In this document: positions 1-5,722 of the stretch, piece after piece
How the letters are laid out: every line of letters begins with the position of its first letter
Numbering within the stretch: position 1 is the stretch's first letter
From: Clostridia bacterium
GTDB lineage: Bacteria; Bacillota; Clostridia; Oscillospirales; Acutalibacteraceae
Direction: 5' to 3'
Assembly (NCBI GenBank): GCA_900764115.1
Contig: CAAFMR010000039.1
Location: 1-5,749, forward strand
Length of the DNA: 5,749 nt
Made by a program: the position numbers and the translations under genes
The notes under the pieces: model-generated
What the model was told of the DNA's origin: nothing
Database searches by the model: none
What the model saw: only the letters and a program-made list of their open reading frames with translations

Positions 1-62
1 CAGCGCCATTCCCGCAGCATCGCCCGCAACGGGGGCAATGCGGATTTTTCTTTAGATTTCAA
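1..62 (-). CDS. 5' end of an unidentified gene following the sugar kinase (partial)
   Basis: Only the first 20 codons lie in the window. The frame opens with TTG at 62-60, seven nucleotides after a good ribosome site AGAGGGGG (77-70). It reads M-KSKEKSALPPLRAMLREWR and stays open to the window edge. An in-frame ATG at 20-18 is a possible later start but has no comparable ribosome site, and the GTG inside the ribosome-site region runs into a stop at once. The start is basic and has no signal peptide in the visible part. It lies 25 nt after the sugar kinase stop with no terminator between, so it is probably co-transcribed and may belong to the same sugar-acid pathway. I do not recognise the family; the visible residues do not look like the start of a KDPG aldolase, the most expected neighbour. 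Too little is present to name a function. Confidence 0.55.
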   Translation of the reverse strand, partial: MKSKEKSALPPLRAMLREWR

Positions 63-87
63 ATCGGCACCCCCTCTGTGCAGACGG

Positions 88-1113
88 TCAGCTATCCATC
101 TCCGCGCCGCTGCCGTTTTTATGCTGCCGGATCACCCGGTCGATCTCCCGCCGGTTGCAGGAGGGCAGGTCGCCGGGAATGGTATTTTTCACAGCGCTGG
201 AGGCGTTGCCGTATTCCAGCGCCTTGCGGCAATCGCCGCCGGGACACAGCAGCCCGTACAGCACCCCGGATATGTAGGCGTCGCCGCTGCCGATCCGGTC
301 CACCACCTCAATATCCCGATAGGGCTCCTCCTCATAGAACACGCCGCTGCGGGCATCGTACAGGACCGACCCGAAGGTATGCCGCTTGGGGCTATGCACC
401 ACCCGGTGGGTGGACGCCACCACGGAAAGGGGATACTCCTGCGCAAAGCTCGCCATCATCTCCCGGGGTGTTCCCTGCTTGCCGAAGGTAAGGCGGGCGG
501 TGGTCTCCGAGCAGAAAAACACATCCACATAGGGCAGAATCTGCTCCACATACCGGCGCGCCTGGGTCTCATTCCACAGGTTCGCTCGGAAATTCACATC
601 AAATGAGATCATCGCCCCCGCCGCCTTGAACCGGCGGATCATTTCGATGGCGGTGCTGCGTACCCCTTCCCCCAGTGCCAGCGTGATGCCGGTGGTGTGG
701 AAACACCGGGTCTGGCTGTAAATATCCGCCGGCAGATCGTCCACCGTCAGCCCCAGCATAGAGGAATGGTGGCGGTCATAAATCACCGCCGGCTTACGGG
801 GCGCCGCCCCGTTTTCATAATAATACACGCCCAGCCGGGCGTCGGCGGAGCGGTCATATACCAGATAATCGTCGCTGACGCCGCAGAAACGAATGTAGTT
901 CTTCACAAAGTAGCCGATGTCGTTATCGGGAATCCGGGAGATGACCCCGGTGCGCAGCCCCAGCATAGCAATACCGGACGCCACATTCAGCTCCGCGCCG
1001 CCGGTCTGCTTACGCAGCAAATCCCCCCGCACCAGCCGCTCGTTGTCCGGCGGAGACAGGCGCAGCAGAATTTCCCCCAGCGTCAATACGTCAAAGCTCT
1101 TTTTTCCTTCCAT
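88..1113 (-). CDS. kdgK: PfkB-family sugar kinase, probable 2-keto-3-deoxygluconate kinase
   Basis: Predicted cytoplasmic kinase of 341 aa, a normal length for 2-dehydro-3-deoxygluconate (KDG) kinases. In that pathway KDG from uronate or pectin breakdown is phosphorylated with ATP to KDPG. Seen in the sequence: an N-terminal beta strand and LGEILLRLSPP (res. 12-22), the sugar-binding GGAELNVA (38-45), DVNFRANLW (172-180) as in KDG kinases, the second PfkB signature DRIGSGDAY (272-280) with the expected catalytic base Asp278, and the C-terminal KNTIPGD (309-315), also common in KDG kinases. The frame stays open upstream to 1224, but Met at 1113 matches the conserved N-terminus and has GAAAGGA 11 nt upstream. 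The earlier ATG at 1125 abuts its ribosome site with no spacer, so it is unlikely. The gene has its own consensus promoter and a terminator isolates it from the pseudogene upstream. Substrate is inferred; fructokinase or another PfkB sugar kinase is the main alternative. Confidence 0.85.
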   Translation of the reverse strand: MEGKKSFDVLTLGEILLRLSPPDNERLVRGDLLRKQTGGAELNVASGIAMLGLRTGVISRIPDNDIGYFVKNYIRFCGVSDDYLVYDRSADARLGVYYYENGAAPRKPAVIYDRHHSSMLGLTVDDLPADIYSQTRCFHTTGITLALGEGVRSTAIEMIRRFKAAGAMISFDVNFRANLWNETQARRYVEQILPYVDVFFCSETTARLTFGKQGTPREMMASFAQEYPLSVVASTHRVVHSPKRHTFGSVLYDARSGVFYEEEPYRDIEVVDRIGSGDAYISGVLYGLLCPGGDCRKALEYGNASSAVKNTIPGDLPSCNRREIDRVIRQHKNGSGAEMDS

Positions 1114-1131
1114 ACAGACGGTCATCCTTTC
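1114..1131 (-). promoter_or_regulatory. Ribosome binding site that decides the sugar kinase start
   Basis: GAAAGGA at 1131-1125 stands 11 nt before the ATG at 1113. The competing in-frame ATG at 1125 overlaps the end of this motif, and the ATG at 1137 has no recognisable ribosome site. The long but usable spacer together with the conserved N-terminus favours 1113. Confidence 0.6.
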
Positions 1132-1143
1132 CCGCATATATCC

Positions 1144-1194
1144 GCACCCGCGCCGGGTGTGTGCCGCCGGGTGCCGATGCAGACTTCTGTCCGC
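1144..1194 (-). promoter_or_regulatory. Structured 5' leader of the sugar kinase (two hairpins)
   Basis: Between the -10 box and the kinase start lies about 75 nt of untranslated leader with two inverted repeats. The first, at 1194-1179, begins at the predicted transcript start: GCGGAC and GTCTGC pair around the loop AGAA, with one G-T pair. The second, at 1174-1144, has arms GCACCCG and CGGGTGC enclosing 17 GC-rich nucleotides. No run of T follows either, so neither is a plain terminator. The first could also be a repressor operator placed over the start site. I recognise no known riboswitch. The function is unknown. Confidence 0.4.
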
Positions 1195-1224
1195 ATTATA
1201 CCCCCTGTTCCCGGTGCCTGTCAA
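1195..1224 (-). promoter_or_regulatory. Sigma-70/SigA-type promoter for the sugar kinase
   Basis: The -35 box TTGACA (1224-1219) and the -10 box TATAAT (1200-1195) both match the consensus exactly and are separated by 18 bp. The expected start point is near 1188. The promoter lies just beyond the terminator of the upstream pseudogene, so the kinase is an independent transcription unit. A promoter this close to consensus implies strong basal activity, probably held down by a repressor or leader element. Confidence 0.85.
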
Positions 1225-1229
1225 TGTGC

Positions 1230-1262
1230 AAAAAAGGGAAAAAGGCGGGCAAATCCGCCTTT
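1230..1262 (-). terminator. Intrinsic terminator after the histidine kinase remnant
   Basis: On the minus strand AAAGGCGG (1262-1255), a six-base loop, and CCGCCTTT (1248-1241) form a perfect 8-bp stem. T-rich sequence follows, with a run of T down to about 1230. It starts 19 nt after the TAA of the kinase remnant and ends just before the -35 box of the sugar kinase. The other strand lacks a T run after the stem, so it acts mainly on leftward transcription. Confidence 0.85.
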
Positions 1263-1280
1263 CCCCCCGGGGTTCTCCCT

Positions 1281-1668
1281 TTATTTCAGCTCCGCGATAA
1301 ACGCCACCTGTCCGTCGGCGGTCAGCTCCGCCCGGATTGAGCCGCGGTGCCCTTCAGCGATACTGCGGGCGATTGCCAGCCCGATGCCGAAGCCCCCGGA
1401 GGTACGGGAGTCCTCCGCCCGGTAAAACCGGTCAAACAGCCGGGGCAGCTTGTCCGAATCCACATTGGCGCAGGCGTTGACCGTGCGCAGCTGCACCCCT
1501 TTTTTCGCCGCTGTCAGCGACAGGACAATCGGCGTGTCGGGATCGGCATACTTGATGGCATTATCCAGCAGGATGGACACCAGCTGCCGCACGGCGTATT
1601 CGTCGCCGGTATATTCCAGCCCCGGCGCCACCTCCGCCGTCAGCGTATGCCCCTGCGCCGCCCAAAAT
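1281..1668 (-). other. Histidine kinase ATP-binding (HATPase_c) domain, out-of-frame tail of the pseudogene
   Basis: This segment encodes the last ~115-125 residues of the kinase core in a frame different from that of the H-box region. It holds the N-box ILLDNAIKYAD, the F-box LFDRFYRAE and the glycine-rich GGFGIGLAIARSIAEGHRG. It is open from upstream of a GTG at 1631. Read across the frame break, the continuation FWAAQGHTLTAEVAPGLEYTGDE matches how such kinases normally proceed. The ATP-binding motifs look intact, so this break seems recent. No ribosome site precedes the GTG, so I do not treat it as an independent gene. Confidence 0.7.
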
Positions 1669-2342
1669 CCCGGAAGGACTCCGCCGTTTCGCCCACCGCC
1701 TCGCTGACGGCAAACCGACTCATGCGCAGGGGCGAGTGCTCCTCATCCATACGGGACAGGGTCACCAGCGCATTCACCAGCTCGGTGAGCTTGTCCGTCT
1801 GCGCCTGCGCCTTGTCGATCCATTTCTGCTTGCCGGTCTCCATTTCCAGCACCTTAAGACTGGTGGAGATCACCGTAATGGGCGTTTTCCGCTCGTGTCC
1901 GGCATCGGTGATGAACTGCTTTTGCTGCTCAATGCTTTTCACCACCGGGTCAATCGCCCGCCGGGAGAACAGCCACACCACCGCCAACACCAGCAGCATC
2001 GCCCGCACCCGGCAGATCAGCTCATCCGGCTCAAAGGGCTTGGGCAAATAATCGTCCGCGCCGGCATTGAAGCCGGTGATACGGTCGTCCTTCTGGGATT
2101 TGGCGGTGAGCATCATCGCGGGGGTGCGGATGCCGTCCGCCCGCAGCCGGCGCAGCACCTCCACGCCGTCCAGCTTCGGCATCACCACATCCAGCACCAG
2201 CGCGTCATAAGCGCCGGTGGAGGCATAGTCATATGCCGCTGCCCCATCCTGCACCGTATCCACCGTAAATTGGTTTTTCTCAAAAACAGGCAGTCAGCGC
2301 CTCCGCCAGATCCGCCTCATCCTCGGCAATCAATAAACGCCT
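1281..2342 (-). pseudogene. Decayed response regulator / histidine kinase fusion (two-component system remnant)
   Basis: This is what is left of an adjacent OmpR/PhoB-type response regulator and sensor kinase pair. The receiver part reads RLLIAEDEADLAEAL, then after a frame change continues to the phosphoacceptor Asp in LVLDVVMPKLDG (codon 2191-2189), the LTAKS Thr and the Lys of LPKPF (2041-2039). Near 1990-2003 the receiver end (RVRAML) runs in frame into LVLAVVWLFSRR, the end of a kinase membrane segment. The DimerDD H-box follows (DAGHERKTP, His codon 1897-1895), then the N-box (ILLDNAIKYA), F-box (FDRFYRAE) and G-box (GGFGIGLAIA), ending in TAA at 1281. Missing are the DNA-binding domain and the kinase's first membrane helix and sensor region. 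The expected ATG before RLLIAEDE reads AGG (2342-2340). One extra T at 2286-2282 puts TGA at 2282-2280. One missing base near 1650-1668 leads to TGA at 1642-1640. A TTG at 2333 with GGGAGG before it could start translation, but only as far as that first stop. Non-function is inferred from the stacked lesions. Confidence 0.85.
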
Positions 2343-2362
2343 CCCAGTTCACCTCGGTTTCC

Positions 2363-2392
2363 AATATACTACAAACCTCCGGCAAAAAGCAA
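2363..2392 (-). promoter_or_regulatory. Probable promoter of the two-component pseudogene
   Basis: TTGCTT (2392-2387) and TATATT (2368-2363) with an 18-bp spacer form a reasonable SigA-type promoter. It lies in the gap after the transporter terminator. A GAGGTGA ribosome site (2356-2350) lies between it and the place where the lost start codon should be. The match is moderate, so this is a fair prediction only. Confidence 0.45.
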
Positions 2393-2410
2393 GCGCCTAT
2401 TGTCTCCCCC

Positions 2411-2444
2411 GCCAAAACCGGGCGAACGGCTCAGCCGTCCGCCC
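2411..2444 (-). terminator. Stem-loop terminator overlapping the ATPase stop codon
   Basis: GGGCGGACGGC (2444-2434) pairs with GCCGTTCGCCC (2430-2420) in an 11-bp stem with one G-T pair. The three-base loop is exactly the TGA stop codon of the ATPase gene. The following T tract is short (TTTT at 2417-2414 within GGTTTTGG), so termination may be incomplete. It marks the probable end of the regulator-transporter operon. Confidence 0.6.
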
Positions 2445-3090
2445 GCTCTGTTGGCAGAGCAGCCACAGGCGCTCCGTCGCTCTCCGGAAAATTTTCCGCT
2501 ATTTTCAATTCGCCCCGCACCGGCGGCTGTTCCAGAGGGATGATCGCCGCCCCCAGCGCCCGGGCTTCCGCCGCCACATGGGTCACCAGCACCACCGGCA
2601 TCGCCGCCGCCCGTGCCAAAATCGCCGGCACGACGCTTTTCCACGACCCCTCATCCAATCCGGTGAAGGGCTCATCCAACAGCAGCAGCTCCCCCGGCAG
2701 CGCCAGCGCCCGCGCCAGCGCCACCCGGCGGCACTGACCGCCGCTCAGATTTCCCGGCAGGCTATCCTGTTCCGCCGAAAGCCCCACCGCCGCCAGCATT
2801 TCCGCCGCCCGGGCAGCATCCGTCTCCGGCGGCAGCGCCACATTCTCCAGCGCCGTATACCAGGGCAGCAGCCGGTTCTCCTGAAACAGCACGCTCACCC
2901 GCTCCGGGCAATGCACCGCGCCGGCAGCGGGCTGCTCCAGCCCCGCCAGCAGCCGCAGCAGAGTGGTCTTGCCGCAGCCGGACGCGCCCCACAGGCACAC
3001 CACGCCCCGGTCCGGCAGCCTCCAGCTCACATCCTCCAGCACAGGCGCCGCTCCATAGGAAAAGCGCACCCGCTCCAGCCCATAGCTCAT
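2431..3090 (-). CDS. ABC transporter ATP-binding protein (NitT/TauT/SsuB type)
   Basis: Cytoplasmic ATPase of 219 aa that should power the importer encoded just upstream by binding its permease dimer. All nucleotide-binding motifs are present in order: Walker A GASGCGKT (35-42), Q-loop Gln70 in FQENRLLPW, signature LSGGQ (115-119), Walker B LLLLDEP (135-141) with Glu140, D-loop around GLDE and H-loop His171. FQENRLLPW followed by LENV is typical of the nitrate/sulfonate/taurine ATPase group (TauB, SsuB). The protein is slightly shorter than the ~240-260 aa of many members and ends in a loosely conserved acidic/Pro tail. The frame is open further upstream, but ATG at 3090 has AAGGAGG (3104-3098) seven nucleotides before it and shares ATGA with the permease stop, which points to translational coupling. 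The imported substrate cannot be read from this protein. Confidence 0.93.
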   Translation of the reverse strand: MSYGLERVRFSYGAAPVLEDVSWRLPDRGVVCLWGASGCGKTTLLRLLAGLEQPAAGAVHCPERVSVLFQENRLLPWYTALENVALPPETDAARAAEMLAAVGLSAEQDSLPGNLSGGQCRRVALARALALPGELLLLDEPFTGLDEGSWKSVVPAILARAAAMPVVLVTHVAAEARALGAAIIPLEQPPVRGELKIAENFPESDGAPVAALPTERADG

Positions 3091-3854
3091 ACGCCCGCCT
3101 CCTTTTTCTGCGCCCCCGGGCGCTGCCGGAGCAGCCCCAGCACCGCCCGCTCCAGCAACACACTGAGCAGCACCACCGTCACCGTCCAGGCGAACACCTC
3201 CGGGGTCTCCAGATACACCTTGGCGGTTTTCAGCTCCGTGCCAATCGCCCGGTCCGGACTGCAGATCACCTCGGCGGCGATGCCGGATTTCCACGCAAAG
3301 CCCATTCCGGTGGCGCACGCCGCCTGAAAATAGGGCTTCACCGACGGCACCCAGATATGGCGCAGCGTACCCCACCGCCCTAAGCGACAAGTTCGCGCCA
3401 TTTCCAGCAGCTGCCGGTCGGTCTGGGCGATGCCGCTGCTCACATTACCCCACACCAGCGGCACCACCATCAGCCCGGCGATACATCCGGGCAGCAGCTG
3501 CAGACGAATCCACAGATACGCCAGGATAATAAACGATGCCACCGGCACCGTGCGCATCAGATGGAGCAGCGGGCTGAACAGGGTATGCAGCAGCGGAAAC
3601 CGCCCGGTCAGCATTGCCAGCCCGGTGCCCAGCACAACGGCTGCACCGTAGCCCAGCACGATCCGCAGCAGCGAGTTGCCCACCGCCCGCCAAAAATCAG
3701 CGGTGACGCCCAGCCGCCCCAGCGCCTGCGCCACCGCCCACGGAGAGGGCAGCAGCAGCACCTCGTCCACCAGCCGGGACAAAATCGCCCATACCAGCAG
3801 CCAAAATGCCGCCACCGCCGTCCGCGTCAGCCACTTTTTTCCATTAGCTCCCAT
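3087..3854 (-). CDS. ABC transporter permease (NitT/TauT/SsuC type)
   Basis: Integral membrane subunit of 255 aa, normal length for a TauC/SsuC-like permease (BPD_transp_1 fold). Hydrophobic segments are seen at about residues 12-26, 64-84, 104-118, 121-136, 178-196 and 220-240, consistent with six helices. The cytoplasmic EAA loop that docks onto the ATPase lies at about 151-170 (EMARTCRLGRWGTLRHIWVP), with the usual Gly and the closing Pro. WGNVSSGI before it is also typical of the group. The start at 3854 overlaps the end of the binding-protein gene by 11 bp. No strong ribosome site precedes it, so it probably depends on coupled translation. The frame is open upstream to 3917, but that would lengthen the overlap and add a Cys/Arg-rich extension not expected in the family. 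A second ATG at the overlap is out of frame. Confidence 0.92.
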   Translation of the reverse strand: MGANGKKWLTRTAVAAFWLLVWAILSRLVDEVLLLPSPWAVAQALGRLGVTADFWRAVGNSLLRIVLGYGAAVVLGTGLAMLTGRFPLLHTLFSPLLHLMRTVPVASFIILAYLWIRLQLLPGCIAGLMVVPLVWGNVSSGIAQTDRQLLEMARTCRLGRWGTLRHIWVPSVKPYFQAACATGMGFAWKSGIAAEVICSPDRAIGTELKTAKVYLETPEVFAWTVTVVLLSVLLERAVLGLLRQRPGAQKKEAGV

Positions 3855-5037
3855 AATAGAAATCGTCCGCCGGCATAGAGCCGCCAACCACCTTGGGATT
3901 GGCTTTGAACAGCACATCCAGATACCCGGACAGCTGCTGCTTCATCGCCGCGCCGGTCACAAAGGTCAGCCCGCAGCGGGGAATCGCCTGCTTGGCGATG
4001 GCTGCCTTGGGAATAATCTTATAGGTCTCGCACCAGCCTGCCGCCGCTTCCACATCGCTCTTGACGGCGGTGATGGAGCTCTCATATTCCTTTAAGAATG
4101 CCTGCACCGCCGCTCCGTTCTTCTCCACAAACTCCTTGCGGGCGATCACGCAGCCCATCATCAGCGTGCTGCTGCCGCCAGCCACCTTGTTCCATTCCTC
4201 GGTCATATTCAGCGCCACCGTCGGCACCGTTTTCCCGGCAGCCTTCATCTGCACAAGGCACACCGTCACCTTCGGCTCCGGCACCATCGCCACCTGGGCG
4301 ACGCCCTGCACGATCGCCGCCGTCAGCGCGTCGTTGTCCTCGACGAAATGCAGCTTTACATCCTTATCCGGATTCAGCCCGTTCTTCTCCAGAATGTACC
4401 GCAGCACATACTCCGGGTTAGCGCCTTGTCCAGAGGAATAGATTTCTTTTCCTTTCAGATCCGCCACCGCTTTGATGCCGGCGCCGTTATCCAGCATATA
4501 CAGCACCCCCAGCGTATTCACCGCTAAGATCTGTACCTTTCCCGACGTTTTCTTATACAGCGTCGCCGCCAGATTGGTGGGCACCGCCGCAATATCCGTG
4601 GAGCCGTTGGAAACTGCCGCCACCGCCTTGGTGGGGTCGTCCACTACGTCGAAATCGTAGGCGTTGGCGGTCTTTTGAGCATCGTTTTGCGCCCTCAGCT
4701 GTGCCATCCCCACGCCGGTCGGTCCGGCAATGGTGGTGATGCGCACCTCCGGCTTTTTCGGCGCTGTAGTAGTCGGTGCCTCGGTGGTGGGCGTTTTGGC
4801 GGTGGGTGCTTTGGACACCAGCTTTGTCGTGGTGGGCTTTGCCGTCGTGTTGCTGCCCGCCGTCGTGGTCGTCGTCTCCGGCTCCGCCAGTTCTGACGAT
4901 TCATCGGTCGAGACAGGCACACTCACCTCCGACACCTGGGAGAAATCCGGCTCCGACACCGCCGGCGCCTTTCCGCAGGCGGTTAAGGCTGCCAACAACA
5001 GCAAGCCCGCCAATAACAACGTCATACATTTCTTCAT
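3844..5037 (-). CDS. ABC transporter substrate-binding lipoprotein (NitT/TauT, NMT1/SsuA-like)
   Basis: Extracytoplasmic solute-binding lipoprotein of 397 aa. It has a basic start (MKK), a hydrophobic stretch and the lipobox LTAC with lipidated Cys21, so it should be anchored to the outer face of the membrane. Residues ~27-96 form a disordered linker, acidic and Ser-rich first, then Thr/Pro/Ala-rich (TTTTT at 55-59, PTTEAPTTTAP at 83-93). The binding domain starts near residue 97 (EVRITTIAGPTGVGMAQL). It contains features of NMT1/SsuA-like proteins: NGSTDIAAVPTNLAA (144-158), NTLGVLYML (174-182), DLKGKEIYSSGQGANPEYVL (193-212) and VPEP (252-255). The start ATG at 5037 shares ATGA with the regulator stop and has GAAAGGA 12 nt upstream. 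The ligand is not evident: sulfonates, taurine, nitrate-like anions and thiamine precursors are all bound by relatives. Confidence 0.92.
   Translation of the reverse strand: MKKCMTLLLAGLLLLAALTACGKAPAVSEPDFSQVSEVSVPVSTDESSELAEPETTTTTAGSNTTAKPTTTKLVSKAPTAKTPTTEAPTTTAPKKPEVRITTIAGPTGVGMAQLRAQNDAQKTANAYDFDVVDDPTKAVAAVSNGSTDIAAVPTNLAATLYKKTSGKVQILAVNTLGVLYMLDNGAGIKAVADLKGKEIYSSGQGANPEYVLRYILEKNGLNPDKDVKLHFVEDNDALTAAIVQGVAQVAMVPEPKVTVCLVQMKAAGKTVPTVALNMTEEWNKVAGGSSTLMMGCVIARKEFVEKNGAAVQAFLKEYESSITAVKSDVEAAAGWCETYKIIPKAAIAKQAIPRCGLTFVTGAAMKQQLSGYLDVLFKANPKVVGGSMPADDFYYGS
4752..4875 (-). repeat. Low-complexity Thr/Pro/Ala linker coding segment
   Basis: This part of the lipoprotein gene encodes residues ~55-95. 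It is built mostly of Thr, Pro, Ala and Lys codons in short irregular repeats such as TTTTT, KPTTT, KTPTT and APTTT. It is a spacer between the lipid anchor and the binding domain, of a composition that can be O-glycosylated in some Gram-positive bacteria. Such DNA is prone to length variation by slippage. Confidence 0.7.
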
Positions 5038-5711
5038 TCAGATCTACCGTCCTTTCTTTGCGGGGTACGCATACAGTTCTCCTGCGCTTCCAAGAGAACA
5101 ATTTGTTTTTTCTCCCGGCGAATCACGCCGGCAGCCAGCAGAGTATCCAGCGACCGGTATAAGCTGGAGCGTCCCATCCCGAGATGCTCCGCCAAGCCCC
5201 CCATCCCGTCCGGCAGCGGCACCACACCGGCGCTGTCCCGGTGCGCCTGCAAATAGCGCCAGAGCTTGTCGTCGGTCTGACCGGCGGTAAGGGTCGCCAG
5301 CCGCCGGTTGAGGAACCGAATACGGTCGGACAAAAACCGGATGTAGTTTTCCCCGATACGGGGATCGGCAGCCATCCAGGCGGAAACCGTCTCCTGCCCG
5401 ATAAACTGCACCCGGCAATCCGTCGCCGCCATCACCGTTGACGGGTAGGCATCCTCCGCGCCGAACAGCGCCGCCGCACCGAACACATCCCCCGGATGCA
5501 GGTCGTTCATCACCACCCGGCCATGCAGCACCCGCAGGTGTCCATCCAGCACCCACGCCAGCGCCCGCCGTGCCCGGGAACGATCATAGATCACCGCGCC
5601 CCGCCGATAGCTCTGAGGAGCTTCGCCGATGGCTGCCCGGTACTGTTCCTGCTCCGCCGCCGACAATCCCTGCAGCAAAAACAGGGTCGGATCTGGGGCT
5701 TGCTGTTCCAT
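5034..5711 (-). CDS. Crp/Fnr-family transcriptional regulator
   Basis: Cytoplasmic DNA-binding regulator of 225 aa, normal length for the family. Residues ~10-110 form the cyclic-nucleotide-binding-type beta barrel (GAVIYDRSR, VLDGHLRVLHG, LHPGDVFGAAALFG). A long dimerisation helix follows at ~115-145. The C-terminal winged helix-turn-helix is at ~165-208, with GGLAEHLGMGRSSLYRSLDTL (171-191) as the HTH and VIRREKKQIVLL as the wing. The positions that hold cAMP in CRP (GE, then RS in the phosphate cassette) read GA and PS here, so cAMP is probably not the effector. Only two Cys occur (99 and 213), so an FNR-type iron-sulfur cluster is unlikely. Start ATG at 5711 has GGAGG six nucleotides upstream. 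It leads the transporter operon, and a palindrome of CRP geometry lies directly upstream, which suggests autoregulation and control of the importer. Confidence 0.93.
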   Translation of the reverse strand: MEQQAPDPTLFLLQGLSAAEQEQYRAAIGEAPQSYRRGAVIYDRSRARRALAWVLDGHLRVLHGRVVMNDLHPGDVFGAAALFGAEDAYPSTVMAATDCRVQFIGQETVSAWMAADPRIGENYIRFLSDRIRFLNRRLATLTAGQTDDKLWRYLQAHRDSAGVVPLPDGMGGLAEHLGMGRSSLYRSLDTLLAAGVIRREKKQIVLLEAQENCMRTPQRKDGRSE

Positions 5712-5717
5712 ACTCCA

Positions 5718-5722
5718 CCTCC
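5718..5722 (-). promoter_or_regulatory. Ribosome binding site of the regulator, overlapping the palindrome
   Basis: GGAGG lies six nucleotides before the ATG at 5711, an ideal arrangement. Its first three bases are the last three of the 30-bp palindrome, so a protein bound there or an RNA hairpin formed by it would affect access to this site. Confidence 0.75.

Noticed and set aside
697..1425. 242-codon plus-strand frame across the sugar kinase promoter
   Set aside because: It is antisense to the kinase, its promoter and terminator, which have strong independent support. No domain is visible.
1754..1770. Other copies of the GGGACA half-site (also near 241 and 3777)
   Set aside because: These lie inside coding sequence, have no opposed TGTCC arm at the right spacing and are expected by chance in GC-rich DNA.
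1640..2342. A genuine hybrid receiver-histidine kinase
   Set aside because: Hybrid kinases carry the receiver after the kinase, or a full sensor part. Here the membrane part is truncated, the output domain is missing and the frame is broken at several points.
1736..2737. 333-codon open frame on the plus strand
   Set aside because: It runs antisense through the pseudogene, the intergenic gap and the ATPase gene. It is rich in His, Arg, Gln and Pro as expected of GC-rich antisense frames, and has no recognisable domain.
3091..3390. Longer start for the ATPase gene
   Set aside because: The extra 100 residues overlap the permease in another frame and have no ABC domain content. The ATG at 3090 has an ideal ribosome site and the ATGA overlap.
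4730..5290. 186-codon plus-strand frame with a Val/Gly/Ala-rich start
   Set aside because: Its hydrophobic start is the reverse reading of the Thr/Pro-rich linker codons, and the rest is antisense to the regulator gene.
5034..5711. FNR-type oxygen sensor
   Set aside because: There is no N-terminal Cys cluster; only Cys99 and Cys213 are present, too few for a 4Fe-4S cluster.
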